Of a DNA stretch of 43,694 nt, positions 11,144 to 22,180 are shown one piece after another. The notes under the pieces are model-generated. The model worked only from the letters and a program-made list of their open reading frames with translations, did not search any database and was not told the origin of the DNA. Every line of letters begins with the position of its first letter. Position 1 is the first letter of the stretch. The stretch comes from Gloeophyllum trabeum ATCC 11539 (Eukaryota; Basidiomycota; Agaricomycetes; Gloeophyllales; Gloeophyllaceae): assembly GCF_000344685.1 (NCBI RefSeq), contig NW_006920424.1, positions 838,269-881,962 on the forward strand, read 5' to 3'. A program made the translations under genes and the position numbers.

Positions 11144-11743
11144 CTAGTGTTGCTCCTGCAGTGAAGTCGCAGTGTCGCACAGTGGAGTTTTTGGCACTGC
11201 AACCCAAGTGAAGTGAAGTTGAAGGCGCTTCAACGTCTTCATTGAAGTGGTCAGATCAGCCTCGGGATATCCCGTAATATTCCCACGTACGCGTGGTGAA
11301 GGCACTGACTTGCCCTCGTAGGACGAACTCGGGGATATCTGCATATACATTGTACTCTAAAATACACGAATAATGCCCATACCATCTGCCAGGACGTATG
11401 ATACCAAAAGTCGAGTCGAGACCTTGTCATATGGACTCCTGATGAATTTCTTGAGCCCAGTGCAGACTGCCAGCATATCATGGAGGTTATCTGCCACGGC
11501 CGTTCTATTGTTATCTCTGCACGGGGTATGACGCGGAGTAGATACGACTCTGCGACTCGGACACCACTTGGACGCAGGGCGAGCGTGTCTGGTGGCGCGC
11601 GCTGCCATTAACGGTCAGCACGTGGCCATGATTGATCAGACTTCAAAGGCAATTCATGACGACTGTGCAGTGGGTGAAGTACGTCAAACTTGAAGTGAAG
11701 TGAGACAGTCTGCAACGTCACCTCACTGCAGGAGCAACACTAG
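11144..11743. mobile_element. 600-bp non-autonomous DNA transposon with inverted ends
   Basis: The left end CTAGTGTTGCTCCTGCAGTG (from 11144) is the inverse of the right end CACTGCAGGAGCAACACTAG (to 11743), with further imperfect pairing inward. Multiple GTGAAGT/TTGAAGT motifs lie just inside both ends (11160-11250 and 11680-11705), as in subterminal repeats of hAT-like elements. A flanking TA could be a target duplication (TA-GTGTTGC...GCAACAC-TA); no 8-bp duplication is seen. No transposase frame occurs inside, so the element is MITE-like. Superfamily assignment is uncertain. Confidence 0.75.
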
Positions 11744-12015
11744 CTGCGGGTCCGCGGTAGCGAGCGACCAACTTTCGCAACAATGTCAACAGCTCAGTTT
11801 GATTATTCAACCCACGATTGTCTAGACAAGTGAGGTATCTATCTATGTATCTGGTACTACGAATGAGCGTGCGATGCGATTGAATTATGCTACATGGTCC
11901 ATGTGGTAATTATGCCTGTCAGTGTCTATGTAGGTGTCCGAATCATAGCACAAATGAATCAAGAAACATTAGCCGTCGTGATCAATCAAAAGCAAAATCA
12001 AGTATTGTAGTCCGT
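11744..12015. other. intergenic, no gene seen
   Basis: About 270 nt between the inverted-repeat element and the 3' end of the aspartic protease gene. It must contain that gene's 3' UTR. Nothing else is recognisable. Confidence 0.4.
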
Positions 12016-13773
12016 TCACGCCAACAGCAGGCCACCCGCAGCGCCCCAGACCAACGCCAAAATTTGCACGCTGAATCCTCTACTGCGTGTAGCGTCGTTC
12101 TTATTAGAAGATGCCTTCCCTGTTGAACTGACAACGGCAGCAGGACTGCCAATGGTGGCACTGGGGGCTATCCCATCGACACCATTTTCACCCAGGGCCG
12201 TTGACGAGAGGCTGGCGAACCCGACTGACGGGGGCGAGTACCGGAAGGCTGTGTACACGTTTTTCTATCAAACACGTTACTTTCAGTACGAGAACCACGG
12301 AGCGCTCGAGGCATTGATATACTGACCAAGAATGCGTCACCGACGATCCAGCCAGGCGTGTTATCGCCGGTGTTAACCTCGAAGAACGCGCCTACGCATT
12401 GTGTCCCGCTAGAGTCAACCTGTGTGTGCTCAAAGTCGTCCGGCGAAATAGACCAGGACGGGCCGCCAAAAGATATCGACGATGACACAGAGGTGCTGCA
12501 TGCTGGTCACGTAAGATCTTTCATGTCAGGCGTACTGCGGTTCTAAATATTGACACTTACGATAGAACCAGTACCCTTCCCAGCTTCCAGTCCCTGCCTG
12601 AGCGCCGTCGATGTTCGAGTACAGGCTTTGGACTAGGTCGGACGGGCCGCCAATGAGGGTCGTACCGGTATCAATTGCAGCGTATTGGTTCGATCCAGAG
12701 GTCGGTAAGCTGATACTCTTTCCCTGCACCGTGAGACCTGTAAAATTCCGGCGTCTTTTTTTTTGCTAGCTCGAAGAGAGGCAACATGACGCACTTGTGA
12801 CGGGAAGAGTCCAGTACGCTACCTGGTCCGATGGCACATTCTGGTAATCAATAGAACCAGTGTACAAGGAGTCGTTGACGTAACCCATGGAGAACTGTCC
12901 TCCAGGTTCGAGCTCCTTCGCATGGGAATCATTACCAAACCTATTAGGCCAATTGTCAGTCATTGACGATTCGCCTATGTCACCCCGAAAATTACCTCGT
13001 CAAGAAGAATCCCATCACGCCGCTATCCCACTGGCCACTAGCCGCCAAGGTCTGCCAAACCGGTGTAGCCTTACTACTGGCTAGCGATTGCCAGGCAAGG
13101 CCCATCAAGCCGCTCAACGGGGAGCTGAGCACGCCATTCGCAGTGTCGCACACCCCGAACGTCTGATCGCTGACCTGGAAGCCAGCGACTTGGACGGTAT
13201 CCTGTCCGAGCGTCCCGGTCGCCTGTCCCGAGGCGTACTGAATGGCAAACGGTGTCGTAAGATTTTTGAAGGTGGATGAGGATGCAGGATCGAATAGCGG
13301 AATGGAATTGGATGCCGCCGATGTAGGTCCACCGCCAGAACTGCTCGCGCAGCCGCTACAAGACGAAGAGGCGAGCCATAAATCTGACGAGCCTGTGTCC
13401 AGGATGACGTTGTAAGAGACAGCTGGTGTGCCGATTGCCACGGAGCCGTAGTAGCTGCATGGCACGGATGTCAAGATGGTTTAATTTGTGCAAATAAGAA
13501 AACTGCTCACTCGGAATCTGCATCCTGGTCCGTCAGGAGGTTCATGCCGCTGGCTCTCTTCGATTTGACCTGGCCATTGTACTTCTTCGTAACGTACTCG
13601 CGGTGCCGTACAGCCCACTCGTCCCATTCTGCTGCGCTTCTCTTGTGAACCGATCGTCTTGTCAGCGGTATTGTCGTGCCCTTGGACGGTGGCGCTGAGG
13701 GTGCAGGGGAACAGATCACCGCAGAAGTGGAAAGCAGGGACACAAGCAGAACGTTGGGGATGCAGGATCTCAT
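12016..13773 (-). CDS. GPI-anchored pepsin-type aspartic protease (A1)
   Basis: Secreted aspartic endopeptidase, probably tethered to the cell surface. Six exons in frame (13773-13511, 13454-12996, 12940-12795, 12737-12561, 12502-12327, 12264-12016) give about 489 residues. A signal peptide (MRSCIPNVLLVSLLSTSAV) and a basic propeptide precede the mature start YYGSVAIGTP. The two active-site triads are LDTGSSD (Asp about 107) and IDTGTTL (Asp about 312). YPCSTSVSSS, CVGAFF and WIVGDAFLKNVYTAF follow family order. The C-terminus is a Ser/Thr/Ala-rich spacer ending in a hydrophobic tail (VQILALVWGAAGGLLLA), typical of a GPI signal. All catalytic features are intact. ATG 13773 is chosen because it starts directly at the signal peptide. 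Confidence 0.93.
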
Positions 13774-15118
13774 GGCGAGGAAAAGTGGATGGTGGGCGTG
13801 AGCGTGAGTGTGTCGTATAATAAGGTATGGACACGGGTGATATCTGACTCCAACAGTCAAGCTGTGGGGCAATGATGCTGCGCTCTGACAACCCGGAACA
13901 AGTCCGGAAGAGCAAGGGAAAGAGAGGAACCAGGAAAGAGCAGACAAACACGCAACTCTTATGCAGGACTGCGGGAGGTGGAGATAAATAAACACGGGGA
14001 CGGCCCTGCCTCAGCGCAGCTTCAGACCGCAGTTCTCCCTGTGCCGATCACTAAGCGCCCATGACGCGAAGTACTCGCGGGCGGCGGGATCGGCCTTCTG
14101 TTTTTATCGCGCTCGTGCCACCCGGGCCACGTGACCGTATTGCTCCTGCACAACAAACAAGAGACAGTAGAAAATGACTCAATGAGCCTCTAGTATGCCA
14201 GGTGATGGGTAGCATGGTCGGAGAAAATAAAATGTACTCACATGAGCTATCTGTTCCGGAACCGTGATTTTTATGCGGAAGAGCTCAACCTAGATCAAGA
14301 CAGGACGCGGGTAGAGGACCCGGCCAGATGGTAGGCTCAGCAGCGCCAGAAGCCTGACCCTGTAAATCACAGCCTTCCGTAAAGAGACGCGGAGGATATA
14401 CGTTTGTATAGATCTGCTTTCTAGAGTATAATTTCCCATCAGGGTTTCTTCAAATAAGAGCCTAGCAGTCTGGGTGGACCGTAGCCTACCAGTATCTCCT
14501 GCTACTCAGAGGACGTGGCAGAGGTCGAGAGAGGAGATAACCAGTAGAATCAGTTGTCCCTCTCTTATATATGGCTTGAAGAGAAGCATAAACAGGAATA
14601 AACAGCGCTAGCATATGTCGAAGTACGAAACAGGTTACTACTTTTGGCAGGAGGAACACCATATTGGGCTACCATCAGAGGTTCTGAGCATCGTCGGCTA
14701 TTACACTTTCCATCGTCGTGTGAGATGCTTGACCTTAACCTAAGGACCGTTTCCTCTAGAAGGCAAGTAGTTCAGGAATCGTTAGAGCGGCCTCGTCCTT
14801 AAGCGGTTGAAGTTTTAATATCAGGGCCCGTATTGTCTAGCACTCGAGGGAAGTAGCAAACGCTACCGAAGTCACGCAGCAGAGGAGGAGATGGGATTGA
14901 AATTTGTACTCAGGAGGACGCGGGAGGCGCACGAGCTCGACACTAAGGAGGCTCATTGTGTATTTTTTGTCCCGGGGTAGGTAGGCAGGGTAACTGGCGT
15001 AGCAGTTGAAACTAGCCAAACATGTACAGATCACGCCGTCCAGACTGAGTACAAGATCACGGAGTCCTCTTAGGGTATACGGCCGACAGTTGAATGTAAC
15101 AGGTCAACTACCGTACCC
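13774..15118. other. long intergenic region, no gene seen
   Basis: About 1.3 kb without convincing coding sequence. A frame upstream of the protease (to 13995) is just an extension of its reading frame through the 5' UTR. No inverted-end element was recognised. Confidence 0.45.
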
Positions 15119-17002
15119 TTACATCTTGCTTGCCAATGAACTCCTCACACTAAGGACCTCCTCGCCGTGCTCCGCCCACCACCGGTTTACCTCTTCATCT
15201 GCATCATAACTGAATTGCACGACGTTCTTCGACTTGTCCGCCCACTGGTTTGCATTGCCCTCCAACGTCTCGCCGCTCGGCTCTTGTCCGAGCTCAATGC
15301 GCATTGCCTGCTTCATAGACTCATCGCGCACTTCCTGTTCAGGCCCATCGGGAAGGTGGAATATCTTCTGGTTCAGCCGTGCAGATGCTTGTGTAGCGGA
15401 AGCACGAGGCAGCCGTAAGGTTTCATATGCGTGGATGAGTTTCGGGACCTGGGCGGGGTTCTCCAGGCGAGAGAACAAGTTGCCCAAGACAGCACCGTCT
15501 TCAATCTGCGGATGCTGGGTCTGAGTAATTTGACAGACAAACTGTCTAAAGGGGAACACTTACCGCCATTGCCGCTCCTTGCGCGCGGTACGGCTAGACA
15601 AGGGTAAATCCATCAGCGTACACGCAGCGGTACGTCGCAACCTACAAGCATAGGATGGCACGCGTCCCCCAGTAATATCACCTTGTCATCTTGGTGAATC
15701 CACGTATCCAGCGGTGCGCGGTCCATCAACTTCCCCTTCAACGCCGTTTTTACAAGGCCGTAAAGTTTCTGCACTCTGGTCGGTAGATGGGGTAAGCTTT
15801 GCTGACATATAATCGTAGAAAGGCTGACCGGGGCTCCCAACCTGCGACCAGACCCCTCATCTGATCAGGATTACCTTCCGCCGTCCAGGATTCGGTCGAC
15901 CCGTCGTCTGGGTAAGCCATTACCAAATTGTACTCCTTCTTCGCTCGCTATGGACGGAGAACAGGGAAATTCTAGGTACATGAGTGAGAGTTGAACGTGG
16001 GATCTCACAATGTTGTAAGCCATAATGTGCCTGCCCGGTCCCATCCACCCACACATCTCGGGTATATCAACGAGGCTTCTGAGCTGGGGATCCTTAATCA
16101 TCTCATCCGTCGACACAATGGCCCGGTATACAGCATCGCCAGTAGGCACCGGTTTATCCGGTCCACCTATGACCACTTCTCTGACGAACGACTTGACCCC
16201 GTCTGCCCCGACGATGAGATCAGTCTTGATGACTTCACCCGATTCGAGAGTGAGGTTGGGTACCGAAGGGTCAATAGCGACAACTCGGGACTTGAGGCGG
16301 AGGCTCATGTGAGGAGATGCCAGGTCGAACAAGATCTTGTGAAAGTCGGCACGCTAATAAGGGCCACCCCCGGGTTCAATGATACATTGCTTGACATCAG
16401 TGCGACGAGTACATACGTGAATATGATAGTACGGGGCGCCGTGGTCCTCCTCTATCTTCTTTCCCCATCTTGTGTACGCGATCCTTTCACCGGTTTCCCC
16501 TTCGAACAGCATTGGTCAGAGCAGGCGTTAGCATGTTTTCTGTACGGAAACTCACATCGATGGAATGCGAGCGCTTCCGGCGTCACTACAACCTCCTCCA
16601 AGACTTGTCTAAGCCCCCACCGGAACAGTAACCTGTTAACATTCGGCGTAACTTGAATGCCGGCGCCAACCTCTCCAATCGCGTGCGCACTGTCTAATAC
16701 CGTAATCTTATGCCCAGCTTGTCCCAGACAGTAAGCCGCCGCGAGTCCGCCCAATCCGCACCCTACGATGACGATGTCGAGGGGTACAGTAGCCTTGCGT
16801 CCATTATACAAGTCCGTCACCTGACGACGCAATCAGAGATAAGTGAGCAGCGCAGACAGAAGAAGAAGGCGTGCGAGATGCACCTCTGTCTTCTTCAGCG
16901 CGTCTTCCACCACGGACTTCGCAATCAGCTAGACATCCATGCATATTGTCAGAGGAACTTGAGTACACAAATGCAGGGCTCGTCGCTCACATTGTCAGAC
17001 AT
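15119..17002 (-). CDS. FAD-dependent monooxygenase, salicylate-hydroxylase-like
   Basis: Group A flavoprotein hydroxylase using NAD(P)H and O2, probably acting on an aromatic or terpenoid substrate. Nine exons (17002-16991, 16928-16884, 16820-16556, 16499-16417, 16353-16009, 15947-15829, 15775-15646, 15593-15564, 15505-15119) give 471 residues, in frame throughout. FAD-binding GxGxxG lies in IVGCGLGGLAAAY (Gly39-Gly44). The DG motif is in LIVGADGVKS (Asp186), and the second FAD motif is LLGDACHPMLPYRAQGAAMA (Gly326-Asp327). The start is a 12-nt first exon (Met-Ser-Asp-Asn) that splices in frame to a 45-nt exon. An alternative start inside exon 3 would lose these. There is no membrane segment. 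It lies between the two terpene synthases and could decorate their product, but that is inference from position only. Confidence 0.9.
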
Positions 17003-17365
17003 CGTCGGTGCGGAGAGGACTGGCAGGGTCTATCTCCGCGGCAGAGACATCAGGTGTTATCGTCAGAGAAAATCCATGGATAAAGCGTTTTTGCATGAGA
17101 AGATATAACTGGATCGTACGGGTAGTACGGGTTCCAAAGTTAGTAAAGCGGCCGGCAGCGTCGAGCGGCGCAGGTGCTTTCATAGGCTGAGGAACATAAC
17201 ATACCCCGAGGCCATCACGTCGTGATCAGATGCAAATGACGTCCGACACGGTCGCATTTGCGAGGTTGATCAAGGGCCGCCTCTGAAGATCTGACCAATG
17301 ACCACAGTACGGGCAATAGCCCCTATAATGTCTCTGGCTTGTGGGCGACGAACTCCTTTTTACAA
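17003..17365. other. upstream region of the monooxygenase, no gene seen
   Basis: The stretch must hold the promoter of the minus-strand monooxygenase. No convincing TATA box or gene was found. Confidence 0.4.
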
Positions 17366-17644
17366 TAGAGCATATTCGGTGGAGGATATACCACTAATCC
17401 TTATTCTTGGAATAGTGAGCTGCTATTCCAAAGCTCAGACGCTGGGGACGGCAAAAGACCCGGTTTGGAGATGATGTCGTCGACATCTTGCCTTTTCTAG
17501 CCATAAGCGCTCATTTTGTCGCCTTTCTAGGCAACTTTCGTGGTGCAGTGGTGCCCGCCGTTTGCGGAGCGGACACCTTATTCCAAACCAAAGCTTAGTC
17601 TAGTCCTAAATTTCGCTGGTATTTCTTCCACCGAATATGCTCTA
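17366..17644. mobile_element. 279-bp MITE with TA-flanked inverted ends
   Basis: The left end reads TAGAGCATATTCGGTGGAGG (17366 on) and the right end CTTCCACCGAATATGCTCTA (to 17644). These are inverted copies of at least 17 bp, extending imperfectly to about 26. Both ends abut TA, the target duplication of Tc1/mariner-type elements. An internal hairpin (TTGGAATAG...CTATTCCAA, about 17405-17432) is present. There is no coding capacity. It sits at the 3' end of the kinase gene (stop at 17662), so it may contribute that gene's 3' UTR or terminator. Confidence 0.85.
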
Positions 17645-17661
17645 ATGCAGCAGGCTCTCGA

Positions 17662-19523
17662 TTAACTAATAATTGACCATACAAACCACGCAGTAGCTGC
17701 TAGTGTACCGCTATAGCAAGCTATCTCTGCAAGCTTCCATGACGTGAGTACGTGTATAAGGGTGCTTCCAGTGTCTTCCTTGGGATTATGATCTAGGAAA
17801 GCATGGGCGCCCCAGATGGGCTCGGAAGAGAGCCACGGATCCTTCAGCAGTTCCGTAGCGCTGGCGCGGTCGGAGGGCCGCAGAGCGATGCACCGCTGAA
17901 TAAATGCTGTCGCAGTCTCCAGCTCTTTTGTATCCCGACTCATCTCGCGATTACACTCCTTCAGCACCTCTAGAATGGGCGATATCGAGCGCTTGTGGAG
18001 TAGCTCTTCTACTGGACCTGCATGACGGCGTCACGGCAGGCGGCCATGAAACCAAAGAGGAACTCACCATCGGGGCCGAAGTACCGTGCTACTTTCTCCT
18101 GATCGCAGTCATTAAGCATATCTGAAGGAATAGGTTCACCACTGCTTTGAATCATCGAAGCTAGCAAAGCAACGTCCCCGTCCTTTGTGTCCGAAGGGTC
18201 GGGCAACAGTGGCCGACCTGTCAGGAGCTCAAAGGTCTATTCACCATTGTAATTCGCAATGATCAATATACAGCAACATGGTCACCCACCAGCAGGCCAA
18301 GGGCATAGATATCTATTTTCTCGTCCCATGGGTGACCAAGTACGCCTTCGGGATTAGAAGATCCGCCGGACGGTGCATAGTCCGTTCTTCTACTGTCGAG
18401 AAATTGGGCTTCCGTAGAAGCACTGTCAGAAGGCAAGACAATCACGTTAGACAGAGCTTACCCTCGTCCAAATCGCCCAGCTTGAACAGCCAGCAGTATT
18501 CGCGGACCTGGAACTCGAGCAAACGGGACGGGGACAACAATGGTTGGCTGACAATCGGCCGTATAGTCTTCCCGAGTGACTCGATATTCACGGTCGGATA
18601 GTATTCCGGCTTCTCTTTCATCAAAAGCGTCTTGACTTGGAGCCCGTTATAGGGGTTTGTAATGAACAAGTTAGCTGGCCTGATATCTGAGGAAGCGTCA
18701 GCGTAAAGAAATAAAATGATTACATATAAAGCTAACCTGTGTGTACTATGCGGCATTCTTCGTGGAGATACTGCAGAGCTACCAACATCTGCCCAATGAG
18801 GGTCTTGATCATTGACAGGATCATTATCTTGTCTTTGTGCATAGTACGGAGCTGGTCGACGTCGCCCGCCATAACATCAAGAACAAGACACTGGTGAGGG
18901 CCGTCTTCATTGTCTCCTTCAATCAAAAATGAATCTAGAAGGTTCGTACAATACTCCTTGCCCTTGTGGCTTAACTCGGGGCGAGATATGTGCTGCAGTA
19001 TCCGATGCTCGTCGGAAGTCTTGCCAAGCTGTTGTGTGGCATATTGGGTTAAGATCTTTATTGCTGTGAAAAATCGCTCCTTTGAGTTTCGAGCACCCCT
19101 AATTATATTATTGGGAAGGCTGAGCATCAATTAATGGACAGTAAATATCCTCGCATACCGCGTAGGCCGAGCTAACCAGACAGTGGAATATCTTCCATAG
19201 CCCAGTTTCCTGATGATCTTGTATTCTCCTTGATGTCCTATTTCGTCGCCAATCTCTATATCCAGATGTCCAAAGCCTTGGTCCGCAGGTATCCCGGCTG
19301 GCTCTTCGGGGAAACTGATTACCTCCGACCCTTTGGTTTTGTGGCGATGGTTACGGGACGAGGGCGAGGGGATCCACCGGGGAGCCTTGACTAGAGCCTG
19401 AGGTTCAGTGGTGCTGGCGGTGGCTACATACGGTAAGGCTGGTGACGCTCTTGTTGGAACACACTTGGTGGTCTGTAGCAAGATTTGTGGTTTCCGAGTA
19501 AAGGATTTCAGCTGAGGTAGCAT
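17662..19523 (-). CDS. SRPK-like protein kinase with C-terminal membrane segment
   Basis: Serine/threonine kinase of the SR-protein-kinase type. Six exons (19523-19159, 19098-18737, 18686-18462, 18408-18290, 18236-18053, 18017-17662) give 536 residues in frame. The Gly-rich loop is LGYGRYSTVW, the ATP lysine is in FTAIKIL, and the alphaC Glu is in DEHRIL. The catalytic loop is HTDIRPAN (Asp243; SRPKs have HTDIKPxN). The DFG position reads GDLDE (Asp314), so the second and third residues differ. Beyond it are NPEGVLGHPW, DIYALGLL and TFELLTGRPLL. The C-terminal 25 residues are hydrophobic (LAEIACYSGTLAATAWFVWS), suggesting a tail anchor, which is unusual for the family. The fourth acceptor was fixed by requiring the GHPWDEKIDIYAL frame. 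Activity is likely but not certain. Confidence 0.85.
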
Positions 19524-20679
19524 CGGGACAGCGTAGTATATCTGCCGAGGTGACCGCGCAACATCGGCAGGTTGATGCCGTAAGGCTAGGACCAGTGAGT
19601 TGAGTCAGCCACTTTACGCGAATTCAAACTGAACCGTTCAAGACTTCAACCTGACTTCAACTTCAAGTGGGAGCCACTTGTGAGTTTGTCTTTGACGTCG
19701 ATGACCCCTAGAGAGGCGGTCTCCGAATATACTTTGGATTTTGTATCCTGCCTTGCAAAGGAGCCAGAATATCACGTCGGGTAGCACGGTTCCGATATAT
19801 GCCTCTCCTTGAAACAATCGTGGCTCCATCAGTCTTTATACTTTCGGTTGGCAGACTGGGTTCAGAAATGTTGCAAAACCCCTAGTGGCAAGTCCTTCTT
19901 CACTGTCAAGCTTAGCTGCGATTCACAGGAGGCATCTATATTTATCTCAGGAAGGGATAGCCGCTGAGCGCCATTCATACCGAGCGAGCCGGTCTGACGG
20001 GAAGGCCTCAGCTTGTGCCGTTCACTTTCATGAAGATGGAAACTTCGTGACTTATTTGAGGGACGAGTACCATTGGCCCTGCTAAATTTTTAGGTCAATA
20101 CTGGGCGGATGCATACTTGGGCGAGCTAGCTCCGGTATTTGATATTTCATTGAATGGGGACGAACACTTATACTTAACTCATAAAGCCAAACCTTAGCGT
20201 CCCCTCACTTCTGAGGAATCTTCTTCGCTCGACCGCCACCTGAGAACCCCCGATTCAGGAATTGTAAGAAGAGGACCGCAAGGTGTCGACGTTTCGTCAC
20301 AGAAGCACCGCTTCCAGATCATCGCCATTAGGAAGCCGCTGCAAGTCCACTCGACTTCATATGAGATCTCGGTATCCCCGTACTCCAAATATAAAGAACC
20401 TGCTTGGACATGCAATTGAATCTCTTAACCAATAGCGCTCCCTGGCTACTGACCGTTAGTGTCGGTGACTGCGACTCAAGCAAGAACTGATCGGCTTCAT
20501 TGAGAACGAGATGTTCTAGAACAGGTACGTTTGGACTCAAGCAGGTGCCATGTAGCGCTGGCTGAGGCCAGTCAAGACAATACTACTACTATAGTGACCG
20601 ACACAACGCTGAGGTCCACGATTGTTCACTGATCGCGGATGCGATCCTCGATCACGCTTATCCCCTGCTGATGCGGAGG
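19524..20679. other. intergenic region with weak coding signals
   Basis: About 1.2 kb. The stretch 19620-19690 has TTGAAGT/ACTTCAA repeats like those inside the 11144-11743 element and may be a remnant of the same repeat type. The minus strand at 20194-20540 has two adjoining open segments (VPVLEHLVLNEADQF and YGDTEISYEVEWTCSG) that could be joined by a 71-nt intron. No ATG start is visible, so this is listed only as a weak candidate. Confidence 0.4.
20194..20540 (-). other. weak candidate: partial hypothetical gene
   Basis: The minus-strand open segment 20540-20454 (VPVLEHLVLNEADQFLLE) could splice via GTCAGT...GGAG to YGDTEISYEVEWTCSGFLM..., ending at 20194. The composition is protein-like, but there is no ATG start, no recognised family and the acceptor is guessed. 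It could be a decayed exon. Confidence 0.2.
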
Positions 20680-20686
20680 TATAAAG
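20680..20686 (+). promoter_or_regulatory. TATA box of terpene synthase 2
   Basis: GGTATAAAGCC lies 100-106 nt before ATG 20786. It parallels the TATA box of terpene synthase 1. Confidence 0.5.
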
Positions 20687-20785
20687 CCTGTCGACAGTGC
20701 TCCAGTGACATACGCCAGTTGTCTCGGACAGCATCAGCAAGCCAACACTCGACAAAGTCTTTTAACCGCCGTATCTCGCGATCCA

Positions 20786-22180
20786 ATGGTGTACAAATAC
20801 CCCATCATCGACGTCGTGCGACCCGCCACAAAGACGGTGGGGCCTCTGTCGACTGACATTTCTTCCCGCAAAGAATCCTCCAATGCCGGCTCTTTCGATT
20901 ACAAGGCTCGTATAAATCAATTCCTGCACGACATCGGCTACCGCTATGAGCCTACGCCATCGGCTGATCCCGAATTCCTCCTGCTTTTCCATGACTGGAT
21001 AATCACGGAGGTACAACCCGTCTCAGGTCTAGACGAAAAGCGGATAGCTGCGATCGAAAACTGGGCCTCTAGTGTCCCCGTGTGGTGCTACCCGTATGCG
21101 GACCTGGAGCCTACGATGCTTATGAGCAAGTTGACAGCGCTCGCACTAATCATTGACGACTCCCTTCTAAACGACAACGCCGTTCATAAGCACATAGCGC
21201 TCTTCACGCACCGGTTGTACATGGGGGAACCCCAGCCTGCGGGGACTATACTTCCTCTTTACGAAGAGTGCATCCGGGCCTTGTCCACCTTCATCGGCGA
21301 GGACGGGGTGCTGAGAGGCATGGCCGTCACCCCTTGGATCACATACATGGAAGCAGCTTCGTTGGAGAAGCGGATTCAGGCATTCGACGAGGAGGTCCGC
21401 GCTAGCCCATTCGATGCTGGGTATGAGCGACTGGTAGAGTCGCGGCGCCGGTGCGGAGGTCACGGTTGCTGCAGCACCCCAGTCGAGTCTCTGGTATCCC
21501 GCCGAGGGCAGGGCGGTGTTGGGATCATAAAGCTGGGAGCGGATGCCATTGCCTTGTAAGCAGCCTCCGATATGAGTCACTGTCGAGATGGCCGCTGACT
21601 GCTCCTGTAGCCCGCATTTCCTGCGGGAAAAGACTGGGGTCAATGAGTCGTACGCTGCCATCATATTCAAGGCAAGCCGTAAGCAAGAACTACCGTTGAC
21701 GCGATATATTAAGGCAGTCCCGGACATCTCCTTCACTGTGGTACGTGATTTATGCCCGTCTATCGTGGCGCCCATTCACTGTGTTCCTGTGCTATGCTAT
21801 GACAGGCGGTCGTAAATGATATATTATCGTTTCACAAAGAGGAGCTGCAGGGGGAAACCATCAATCTGGTGCACCTCTTGACCCAATGTCTTGCCCCGAC
21901 TCAGAAGCTTTCTGGCCAAAAATGGGATGTGAACGACACCCTCGAGCTCTTATGTGAGCAGCTTAAGAATGCCTTCTTGAGAATCGATTCTCTGCTTCGC
22001 TTGGAGGAGTTTGATGGAGTAGTCACAGGTGACGAAGGGTTGAATGAAAATGCAGACAGGATTATGGATATGCAGATAGCGAAACAGTGGAGGGCGTGGA
22101 GAGACGGGTACATTTCCTGGCATCTGGAGAGCGGGAGGTATCAGCTAGACTTCTTGGGATATGGTTGCGACTCGCAATAG
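20786..22180 (+). CDS. terpene synthase 2 (trichodiene-synthase-like), locally frame-disturbed
   Basis: Paralogue of terpene synthase 1, in opposite orientation 11.7 kb away. Three exons (20786-21555, 21611-21740, 21806-22180) give 424 residues. The Asp-rich site is IDDSLLND (Asp124/125), and the NSE-type site is NDILSFHKE (Asn304, Ser308). The last exon is exactly as long (375 nt) as in paralogue 1 and the last intron is at the same place. The first intron (21556-21610, GTAAGC...CTGACTGCTCCTGTAG) matches a 54-nt in-frame segment of paralogue 1. Between about 21435 and 21530 the reading frame gives a Cys/Arg/Gly-rich stretch unlike the paralogue. A different frame there (GAEVTVAAAPQSSLW) fits GGEASLNHAKEVRL better. 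So the gene may carry a pair of frameshifts and be impaired. ATG 20786 was preferred; upstream frame has no ATG. Confidence 0.82.

Noticed and set aside
19638..19829. 63-codon minus-strand ATG frame upstream of the kinase
   Set aside because: No homology, adjacent to repeat-like TTGAAGT sequence, and no splice link to the kinase.
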